In this document: positions 1 through 5,614 of the stretch, piece after piece
Layout of the letters: each line of letters starts with the position of its first letter
Numbering within the stretch: position 1 is the first letter of the stretch
NCBI GenBank assembly: GCA_023250385.1
Contig: JAHFAU010000102.1
Span: forward strand, 1-6,784
Direction: 5' to 3'
DNA: 6,784 nucleotides
Source of the DNA: Anaerolineales bacterium
Lineage (GTDB): Bacteria > Chloroflexota > Anaerolineae > Anaerolineales > E44-bin32
The notes under the pieces: model-generated
Told to the model about the DNA's origin: nothing
What the model saw: only the letters and a program-made list of their open reading frames with translations
The model's database searches: none
Program-made: the position numbers and the translations under genes

Positions 1-2158
1 CCATCGTCAGCTGCGAGAAGATGATGATCTCGTCGATCCGATTTAGGAATTCCGGCCGGAAGGTGTCCTTCAAGGCCTGCTCGATCTTTTCCTCCGACTC
101 GGTCTTCTGGGTATCACCGCTGCGGCTGCGGAATCCGAGGGTCCCGGCCCGAGTGACAAATTGGGTGCCCAGGTTGGAGGTCATGATCAGCACCGAGTTG
201 CGGAAATCCACCACCCGTCCCTGTCCATCGGTCAGCCGACCGTCGTCCAGGATCTGGAGCAGGGCGTTCCAAACCTCCGGGTGGGCCTTCTCGATCTCAT
301 CAAACAGGATCACTCGGTATGGTCGCCGGCGAACCGCCTCGGTCAGCTGGCCCCCTTCCTCGTAGCCAACATAGCCGGGCGGTGCGCCGAACAAGCGCGA
401 GACGGTGTGCTGCTCGCGGTATTCACTCATGTCGATGCGCAGCAGGGCGTCCTCGTCGTCAAACATGAACTGGGCCAGGGCCTTGGCCATCTCGGTCTTC
501 CCGACGCCCGAGGAGCCCAGGAAAATAAAAGATCCGATCGGCTTGCGGGGGTCCTTGAGGCCGGCTCGAGCTCGCCGAATTGCATCCGATAGGGCATGGA
601 TCGCCTCTTCCTGGCCCACGATCCGTTCGTGCAGTCGATCTTCCATTCGCAGCAGTTTCTCTGACTCGGTCTCCATCATCTGGCTGACGGGGATGCCGGT
701 CCACATGTGCACCACTTCGGCGATGTCGTTTACGTCCACGATCTCGTCCAGCTGATGCTCGGCCTCCCAGACATCCCGCTTCTCATGAAATTCCTTCTCC
801 AGCCGTAGACGTTCGGACTTTTTCTCGGCCGCCCGTTCGTAGTCGCGTTCCAGCCCGGCCTGTTCTTCCTCGGCCATCAAGCGGTCGAGGGCGGTCTTGA
901 GCTCCTTGAGGTCCGGGGGCAGAGAGTAAAGCGCCACCCGCAACTTGGCGGCCGCCTCGTCCATCAGGTCGATGGCTTTGTCAGGAAGCGAGCGCTCCGT
1001 TACATAGCGGTGGGACAACCGGGCGGCAGCCACCAGCGCCTCATCGGAAAAGCTCACCTTGTGGTGGGCCTCGTAGCGGTCCCGCAGCCCCTTCAACATG
1101 GCGATACTCTCTTCGATGGTGGGCTCGTCCACGTAGACCGGGGCGAATCGGCGTTCTAGCGCGGCATCCTTCTCAATGTACTTGTGATATTCGTCCAGGG
1201 TGGTCGCCCCGATACACTGCAGCTCGCCGCGCGACAGTGCGGGCTTGAGCATGTTGGAGGCATCCATCGCGCCCTGGGCCGCGCCGGCGCCCACGACCGT
1301 GTGCAGTTCGTCGATCATCAGGATAATCTCGCCCTCCGCCCGTTGAATCTCTTCAATGGCGGCCTTCAGGCGCTCCTCGAACTCCCCCCGAAATCGGGAG
1401 CCGGCGATCATGGCTCCCAGGTCGAGCGAGACGACCCGCTTGCCCATCAGGATCTCCGGGATATCGTTGCTGGCGATCTTCTGGGCCAGGCCTTCCACGA
1501 TGGCGGTCTTTCCCACTCCGGCTTCCCCGATCAGCACCGGATTGCTCTTCGTCCGGCGGCAAAGGATCTGAATGACCCGCAGGATCTCTTGATCCCGTCC
1601 AATCACTGGATCCAGCTTGCCTTCCTTGGCCAGGGTGGTGAGATCCCGCGAATACTTCTCGAGAGTCCGATAGCGTGACTCGGCCTTGCGGTCGGTTACC
1701 CGCTGGCCACCCCGGATCTCCTTGATGGTCTCGTACACCCGCTCCTTGGTGATCCCTTCGTCGTTGAGCAGGCGGGAGATGGCGGTGTTGCGCTCGGAGA
1801 GGATGGCCAGGAAAATGTGCTCGGTCGAGATGAACTCGTCGTTGAGCCGGTTGGCTTCCTCGTTGGCCATGTCCACCACCCGCTTGACCCGCGGGGTGAT
1901 GAAGATCTGGCCGGCTCCCCCGCCGTAGATGTTGGCTTTCGGGCTGGCGCGCAGCTGCTGATCGATCCGGTCGGTCAGCGCTTCGATATCGATGTTGAGC
2001 CGTTCGAGGATTTGGGTAATGACGCCCTGCGGCTGCTCAATCAGCGCCAGCAGGATGTGCTCGGTGTCGATCTGATTGTGCCCGTAGCGTTGGATGATTT
2101 CCGCCGCCCGCTGGGCCGCGTCCTGCGCCCGCTCGGTGAAGCGGTCAAAACGCATCAT
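1..2158 (-). CDS. clpC: ATP-dependent Clp protease ATPase subunit ClpC (3'-truncated by window edge)
   Basis: Hsp100 AAA+ unfoldase that feeds substrates to the ClpP peptidase in the cytosol. Translating the reverse strand gives 719 uninterrupted residues before the left edge; ClpC is usually about 810-850, so roughly 100 C-terminal residues are missing. Visible in order: a double Clp-N repeat (about 1-145); AAA-1 with Walker A GEAGVGKT (211-218), Walker B ILMIDE (279-284) and paired arginines RR (336-337); a short middle domain (about 405-480) with a UVR-like coiled segment; AAA-2 with Walker A GSSGVGKT (548-555) and Walker B VILFDE (616-621). The short middle domain argues for ClpC over ClpB, whose middle domain is about 120 residues. 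An LGF tripeptide at 674-676 sits where ClpC carries its ClpP-docking loop, so the protein probably works with ClpP. The start is the first of two adjacent ATGs, 8 nt after a strong Shine-Dalgarno; the second ATG is possible. No CIRCE or CtsR-like operator is visible upstream. Confidence 0.96.
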   Translation of the reverse strand, partial: MMRFDRFTERAQDAAQRAAEIIQRYGHNQIDTEHILLALIEQPQGVITQILERLNIDIEALTDRIDQQLRASPKANIYGGGAGQIFITPRVKRVVDMANEEANRLNDEFISTEHIFLAILSERNTAISRLLNDEGITKERVYETIKEIRGGQRVTDRKAESRYRTLEKYSRDLTTLAKEGKLDPVIGRDQEILRVIQILCRRTKSNPVLIGEAGVGKTAIVEGLAQKIASNDIPEILMGKRVVSLDLGAMIAGSRFRGEFEERLKAAIEEIQRAEGEIILMIDELHTVVGAGAAQGAMDASNMLKPALSRGELQCIGATTLDEYHKYIEKDAALERRFAPVYVDEPTIEESIAMLKGLRDRYEAHHKVSFSDEALVAAARLSHRYVTERSLPDKAIDLMDEAAAKLRVALYSLPPDLKELKTALDRLMAEEEQAGLERDYERAAEKKSERLRLEKEFHEKRDVWEAEHQLDEIVDVNDIAEVVHMWTGIPVSQMMETESEKLLRMEDRLHERIVGQEEAIHALSDAIRRARAGLKDPRKPIGSFIFLGSSGVGKTEMAKALAQFMFDDEDALLRIDMSEYREQHTVSRLFGAPPGYVGYEEGGQLTEAVRRRPYRVILFDEIEKAHPEVWNALLQILDDGRLTDGQGRVVDFRNSVLIMTSNLGTQFVTRAGTLGFRSRSGDTQKTESEEKIEQALKDTFRPEFLNRIDEIIIFSQLTM

Positions 2159-2166
2159 AACTGGAA

Positions 2167-2173
2167 CCCTCCT
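2167..2173 (-). promoter_or_regulatory. Shine-Dalgarno of clpC
   Basis: On the minus strand this reads AGGAGGG, an almost perfect match to the anti-Shine-Dalgarno. It lies 8 nt before the ATG at 2158 and 11 nt before the next ATG, which favours the first as the start. It is the strongest ribosome binding site in the window. Confidence 0.85.
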
Positions 2174-2188
2174 GGTGAAGCCGCGCGG

Positions 2189-2197
2189 ATTATAGCA
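2189..2197 (-). promoter_or_regulatory. Extended -10 promoter of clpC
   Basis: The minus strand reads TGC-TATAAT, a perfect -10 hexamer (2194-2189) with an upstream TGn extension. Transcription should begin near 2182, giving a leader of about 24 nt that includes the Shine-Dalgarno. No TTGACA-like -35 is present at the 17-bp spacing; that place is occupied by a GGGGCCCC palindrome (2211-2218). The extended -10 may compensate for the missing -35. The hexamer and spacing are seen directly; promoter function is inferred. Confidence 0.7.
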
Positions 2198-2329
2198 TTC
2201 AGACCCTTTTGGGGCCCCTTCCGGCGCGTAAGAAATGTGTATGAATCGGCCGGGGTGGAGCTTCGGATGCTGCCCGGGGGCCTAAAGAAGAGACCTGGAC
2301 GAACATTCCGCCCAGCAAACCGGATCCAA

Positions 2330-2974
2330 TCAAGCGCGGCTACGGAGCAGCGCGATGGCGGTGCCATCTCCGGCTGGGAAGATTGTGGACAAGAAGCCTT
2401 CCGCCAGCCGTCGATTGAATCTGCGCGTGATCTCAACACTCGGGTCTTGGTCGGAGGGTTCGGTCACGGCGCCGTGCCGGAAGGCGTTGTGGGCTGCCAG
2501 AACCCCACCGGGCGCCAGATTGGCCTCTGACCAGTCCAGGTAGGCGGGGTAGCCTTCTTTCTCGGCGTCGATGAACACAAAATCAAAAGGTCCTTCCGCC
2601 GCCAGCTTGGGCAGCAAGCCATGGGCGTCGCCGATTCGGACCTCCACCTTATTGGCCACGCCGGACAATGCGAAGTGTTCCCTCGCCACCGCCGCGTAGG
2701 CGGGCTCTTTCTCCAGTGTGATCAGCCGCCCGTCGGGAGGCAGGCCGCGGGCGATCCAGGTCCCACTGTAGCCGCCCAGGGTCCCGATCTCAACCGCCAG
2801 CCGGGCACCGCAAACCGCGACCAGAAACTGCAGGAAGCGGCCTTCTTCCGGCCGCACTGTAATTTCCGGGAGCCCCCGCCGGGGAATCTCGCGGCGAATT
2901 GTGGCGAGCGCTTCGTCCTCGACCCCAAAGGTCGAGCGAACGTAGTCTTCGAGGGTTTCATTGAAGATGGGCAT
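2330..2974 (-). CDS. SAM-dependent O-methyltransferase, class I (Methyltransf_3 / catechol-CCoA OMT type)
   Basis: Predicted to transfer a methyl group from S-adenosylmethionine to a hydroxyl group on a small soluble acceptor; the substrate cannot be read from the sequence. The 214 residues match the usual 210-230 of this Rossmann-fold family. Visible motifs: SAM-binding motif I VEIGTLGGYSG (61-71); the acidic end of strand 2, LITLEKEP (84-91), which normally holds the SAM ribose; FDFVFIDAEKEGY (130-142), with D136 as the expected first metal ligand; and LAPGGVLAAHN (153-163). In characterised metal-dependent members the last motif ends in Asp-Asn, both contacting the divalent metal; here it is His162-Asn163. 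There is no signal peptide or membrane segment. It lies upstream of clpC on the same strand, 171 bp away, but clpC has its own promoter, so an operon is not required. The start is supported by a GGAG 8 nt upstream. The family call is firm; the acceptor is unknown. Confidence 0.92.
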   Translation of the reverse strand: MPIFNETLEDYVRSTFGVEDEALATIRREIPRRGLPEITVRPEEGRFLQFLVAVCGARLAVEIGTLGGYSGTWIARGLPPDGRLITLEKEPAYAAVAREHFALSGVANKVEVRIGDAHGLLPKLAAEGPFDFVFIDAEKEGYPAYLDWSEANLAPGGVLAAHNAFRHGAVTEPSDQDPSVEITRRFNRRLAEGFLSTIFPAGDGTAIALLRSRA

Positions 2975-2982
2975 GGATGCTG

Positions 2983-2987
2983 CTCCG
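2983..2987 (-). promoter_or_regulatory. Shine-Dalgarno of the O-methyltransferase gene
   Basis: The minus strand reads CGGAG, with GGAG ending 8 nt before the ATG at 2974. It supports that start codon. The match is shorter than the site in front of clpC. Confidence 0.6.
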
Positions 2988-3026
2988 CAGGGCCTAACTT
3001 ACGCGTCCGAGACCAGAAGCGGGCGA

Positions 3027-3032
3027 ATTATA
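3027..3032 (-). promoter_or_regulatory. -10 box of the O-methyltransferase promoter
   Basis: The minus strand reads TATAAT, followed by a GC-rich stretch TCGCCCG. Transcription would start near 3020, about 45 nt before the ATG. The -35 position expected at 17-bp spacing (3050-3055) overlaps the -10 of the divergent mutY promoter and does not resemble TTGACA. The hexamer is exact; its function is inferred from position. Confidence 0.55.
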
Positions 3033-3044
3033 GCTTCCGACCGG

Positions 3045-3056
3045 TATACTTCGCGC
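3045..3056 (+). promoter_or_regulatory. mutY promoter -10 and discriminator, predicted leaderless start
   Basis: TATACT (3045-3050) is followed by exactly six bases, TCGCGC, and then the ATG of mutY at 3057. With standard -10 to +1 spacing, transcription begins at or one base before the A of the start codon, so the mRNA would have no 5' leader. No Shine-Dalgarno precedes this ATG, which agrees with leaderless translation. A TTGACA-like -35 is not seen at 17 bp upstream; that place holds the -10 box of the divergent gene. Confidence 0.6.
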
Positions 3057-4112
3057 ATGGGACGCGGGTTGGCCGCAGATCTGCTGGGTTGGTTTGCGCA
3101 ATCGGGGCGGGATCTCCCCTGGCGGCGAACTGCCGACCCGTATGCGATCTGGGTTTCGGAGGTGATGCTGCAGCAGACTCGGGTCGAGACGGCTGTCCCC
3201 TACTACGAACGGTTTATGGAGCGCTTTCCAGATCTGCGCTCCCTGGCGGCGGCTTCCCAGGAGGAGGTGCTCCTCCTATGGGAAGGGCTAGGGTATTACT
3301 CCCGGGCTCGCCACCTGCATCAGGCCGCGAATCAGGTTGTTGGCCGATTGGGTGGACGGATTCCCGAAAGTCAAGACCGGTTGCAAGAGCTGCCTGGGGT
3401 TGGCCGCTATACCGCAGCGGCCATCGTTGCGATCGCCTTCCGGCAAGATACCCTGGCATTGGATGGCAACCTGCGGCGAGTGCTGGTGCGCCTGTTCGAT
3501 ATCCATCTCGACCCACGCAGTCCTGATGGTGAGCGTGAGCTGGAGCGGCGGGCAGCCGCGATCTTGCCGCGGGGCAAGGCATCCGAATTCAATCAAGGCC
3601 TGATGGACCTCGGGGCGCTCATCTGCACGCCTCGCCGGCCCGCGTGTTCGGTCTGTCCATTGGCCCGTCATTGTCTGGCCCGCCGGCGGGGCACCCAGGA
3701 GCTGCTGCCGGTGCGGGCGCCCCGTGCACCGCTGCCGGAGCGGGTGGCCGTGGCTGCGGTCTGGCAAGAAAACGGGAAGGTGCTGCTCCGACGCAACCCG
3801 TCCAGGGGTCTGTTGGCCGGGCTCTGGGGATTTCCAGGCGGGCTCTTGGCGGAAGGCGAGGATGAGCGGGTTGGACTCCGGCGGCTGATCGAGCAGCAGC
3901 TGGAGATTCAGATCCGGGTGGGCGATCCGCTGCCGCGGCTCAAACACAGTTACAGCCATTTCCGGGTCAACCTCCAGCCCTATACCTGCCAGTCGGCTGG
4001 GCGCAGATTGCGCGAACGCGCCGGCACTCGTTGGGTTGAGCTGAAGGGGCTGGGGCAGCTGCCGATGGGAAAGCTCGATCGTCAGCTGGCCGAGCGGCTG
4101 GCGGCCGGCTAA
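3057..4112 (+). CDS. mutY: A/G-specific adenine DNA glycosylase MutY
   Basis: Removes adenine mispaired with 8-oxoguanine, the last line of the GO system against G:C to T:A transversions. The 351 residues match typical MutY length. Catalytic-domain motifs: WVSEVMLQQTRV (32-43) with the catalytic Glu35; the helix-hairpin-helix LPGVGRYTA (112-120); and LALDGNLRRV (133-142) with the catalytic Asp136. The 4Fe-4S ligands Cys190, Cys197, Cys200 and Cys206 follow the C-x6-C-x2-C-x5-C spacing. The C-terminal NUDIX-like domain begins near residue 228, with RGLLAGLWGFPGG (250-262) and the 8-oxoG-sensing FSH-type loop as YSHF (299-302). All catalytic residues are intact. The frame stays open upstream to 2961, but the ATG at 3057 gives the right length, follows a -10 by six bases and avoids overlap with the divergent methyltransferase. 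No convincing terminator follows, so some transcripts may run into the lipoprotein gene. Confidence 0.97.
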   Translation: MGRGLAADLLGWFAQSGRDLPWRRTADPYAIWVSEVMLQQTRVETAVPYYERFMERFPDLRSLAAASQEEVLLLWEGLGYYSRARHLHQAANQVVGRLGGRIPESQDRLQELPGVGRYTAAAIVAIAFRQDTLALDGNLRRVLVRLFDIHLDPRSPDGERELERRAAAILPRGKASEFNQGLMDLGALICTPRRPACSVCPLARHCLARRRGTQELLPVRAPRAPLPERVAVAAVWQENGKVLLRRNPSRGLLAGLWGFPGGLLAEGEDERVGLRRLIEQQLEIQIRVGDPLPRLKHSYSHFRVNLQPYTCQSAGRRLRERAGTRWVELKGLGQLPMGKLDRQLAERLAAG

Positions 4113-4194
4113 GGGAGTGAGGCCTGGAATGCGGTCGCCTCAGAGCTCGGTCTAAGATTCTACTGCGACCTTAATCAGCTGATCTGAAGCCCCA

Positions 4195-4203
4195 TGTTAC
4201 AAT
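4195..4203 (+). promoter_or_regulatory. Extended -10 promoter of the lipoprotein gene
   Basis: TGT-TACAAT is a TGn-extended -10 differing from consensus at one base. Transcription would start near 4210, leaving a leader of about 25 nt before the ATG at 4235. No Shine-Dalgarno is visible in that leader. The rest of the 122-bp gap after mutY (4113-4234) holds only a weak inverted repeat, TGAGGC/GCCTCA (4118-4123 and 4137-4142), with no T-run, so I do not call it a terminator. Confidence 0.5.
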
Positions 4204-4234
4204 CTGCCAACTTCCTCGAATTCCCGATAACTTC

Positions 4235-5548
4235 ATGAGGCGCTGGTTTCTCCCGATTGTCGCACTGGCCATTGCGGGCTGCTCCGAGCGGGGTCTGCGT
4301 CTGCCGCAAAGCCCCCTGCTGGCATCCCTGGAGCGCAAGAGCGGATTGATTGCGTACGTCGGACCCGATGGGAACGTGTACACCATCGACCAGGGTGGCG
4401 GCAATCAATCCATGATCACCGATGATGCCCATCCGGTCGAAGCGGGTGTGCGGCGCTTCTACGACTTCCCCACCTGGTCAACCGCAGAAAACCGACTGGC
4501 CTTCGTTGGGTTTGAGGTCGACCAGGATGGGCGGACCACCGCCGGCATCTTCACTGCCCAACCCAAAGACAAGCCGCCGATCGAGGTCTACAGCAGCGAT
4601 CAGCATCTGCCCTTCTATCTCTATTGGTCGCCGGATGGCGAGTGGGTGAGTTTCCTGAGTTCCAGCCTGGAAAGCAATTCGATGGCGATGCAGTTGGCCC
4701 CGGCAGCGGGCGGCGAGACCTCACTCATCGATACCGGCCGCCCGTACTACTGGGCCTGGGCTCCAGAGGGGATGCAGGTGCTGACGCATGTCGGTGGGTC
4801 GTCGGCGACCAATCCGGGCGCGGCCCATATCTCATTCTTAGAAATGGACCCCTCTGTGCGAGAAGTCGGAGTGAGAATCGAGCCCACCAGCTTTCAGGCT
4901 CCGGCCTACTCGCCGGATGGCGAGTATGTGCTCTTGGCGGGAGATAGCGGGGACGGCCAGCCTCAGCTCGTGCTGGCAAATTCGGGGGGCGAAGTGCTGC
5001 GCTCCCTGGTGGACTACGAGGGGAGCATCGCCTTCGCTTGGGCACCCCGGGGGGACTATGCTGCCTATCTCAGCGGCGATACCAGCAGCCAGGCGCTCAT
5101 CGGTAGTTTGACCTTCGTGGATCTCAGGCGGCCGGACGATCCGCAGCAAATCACGACCGATGCCGAGCGGGTGCTGGGGTTCTTTTGGGCGCCGGACGGC
5201 AAGAAGGTCGCATATTTCGTGCCGGTCATGGTTTCCAGTGCGGCGGAGGGCGAGCAGCAAACCGCCGAGAACACCCAGTTTCTCTTGGAGCTGCACATCG
5301 CGGAGGCCCGCAGCGGCAGCACCCGGCGGATCGCGGCCTTCCAGCCAACCCGGACGTTTCTAAATATCTTTCCGTTCTTCGATCAATACCAACGATCGGT
5401 GACGATCTGGTCGCCAGACAGCAATTACCTGGTCGTTTCGGCGGTCGCCAGCCAAGATCAGCAGGGTCTCTTCATTGTTCCGGCCTCGGGCGATTTTGAG
5501 CCGCGTTTCCTCGCGGAGGGCAATGTCGGTTTCTGGTCCTGGAAGTAA
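4235..5548 (+). CDS. Secreted lipoprotein with WD40-like (PD40/TolB-type) beta-propeller repeats
   Basis: Function unknown. Residues 1-16 form a lipoprotein signal: two arginines, a hydrophobic core, and the lipobox IAGC ending at Cys16, with Ser at +2. It should be lipidated and held on the outer face of the cytoplasmic membrane. The body is a string of PD40-type repeats built on [F/Y]-x-[W/Y]-[S/A]-P-[D/E]-G-x-x-[V/L]. Seven are clear, near residues 80-91, 129-141, 174-184, 224-234, 268-279, 317-328 and 390-402. A half-repeat, GFWSWK, ends the protein, and N-terminal strands (SGLIAYVGPDGNVYTID, 36-52) could close the ring, so a 7- or 8-bladed propeller is likely. No catalytic domain is attached, unlike peptidases that carry such propellers. 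Similar repeats occur in TolB, but this is a GC-rich probable monoderm and no tol/pal genes are near, so I do not name it tolB. It has its own extended -10 promoter and ends 18 bases before a terminator. Confidence 0.88.
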   Translation: MRRWFLPIVALAIAGCSERGLRLPQSPLLASLERKSGLIAYVGPDGNVYTIDQGGGNQSMITDDAHPVEAGVRRFYDFPTWSTAENRLAFVGFEVDQDGRTTAGIFTAQPKDKPPIEVYSSDQHLPFYLYWSPDGEWVSFLSSSLESNSMAMQLAPAAGGETSLIDTGRPYYWAWAPEGMQVLTHVGGSSATNPGAAHISFLEMDPSVREVGVRIEPTSFQAPAYSPDGEYVLLAGDSGDGQPQLVLANSGGEVLRSLVDYEGSIAFAWAPRGDYAAYLSGDTSSQALIGSLTFVDLRRPDDPQQITTDAERVLGFFWAPDGKKVAYFVPVMVSSAAEGEQQTAENTQFLLELHIAEARSGSTRRIAAFQPTRTFLNIFPFFDQYQRSVTIWSPDSNYLVVSAVASQDQQGLFIVPASGDFEPRFLAEGNVGFWSWK

Positions 5549-5566
5549 ATTGCGTCCCGAAAATCA

Positions 5567-5600
5567 AACGGGAGGCCGAAGTCGGCCTCCCGTTGTTTTG
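5567..5600. terminator. Bidirectional rho-independent terminator
   Basis: A perfect 12-bp stem (5567-5578 with 5583-5594), mostly G and C, closes a four-base AAGT loop. On the plus strand it runs into TTGTTTTG. On the minus strand the stem is followed by TTTGATTTTC. It sits 18 bases after the lipoprotein stop codon and 20 bases from the stop codon of the convergent FtsH gene, as expected for a terminator shared by both. Confidence 0.9.
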
Positions 5601-5614
5601 TCGCCAAGTCGCGG

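Noticed and set aside
1..2158. ClpB disaggregase as the identity of the left gene
   Set aside because: The middle domain is far too short for ClpB and an LGF ClpP-docking tripeptide is present at the ClpC position.
1184..2530. Long plus-strand open frames opposite clpC
   Set aside because: They are antisense to an uninterrupted, fully recognisable ClpC reading frame and resemble no protein family.
2961..3056. Upstream in-frame extension of mutY from a TTG at 2961
   Set aside because: It would overlap the start of the divergent methyltransferase, adds 32 residues with no MutY similarity, and lacks a ribosome binding site.
2621..3526. A 301-codon open frame on the plus strand across the methyltransferase and early mutY
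   Set aside because: It runs antisense to a clear methyltransferase and then in another frame over mutY. Its translation is low-complexity Gly/Arg/Pro without motifs, typical of shadows in GC-rich DNA.
4118..4142. Inverted repeat after mutY as a possible terminator
   Set aside because: Only six base pairs with a 13-base loop and no T-run follows.
4628..4925. A 16-bp direct repeat (4628-4643 and 4910-4925) inside the lipoprotein gene
   Set aside because: Both copies encode the SPDGE core of propeller repeats; they reflect the repeated protein motif rather than a mobile or regulatory DNA repeat.
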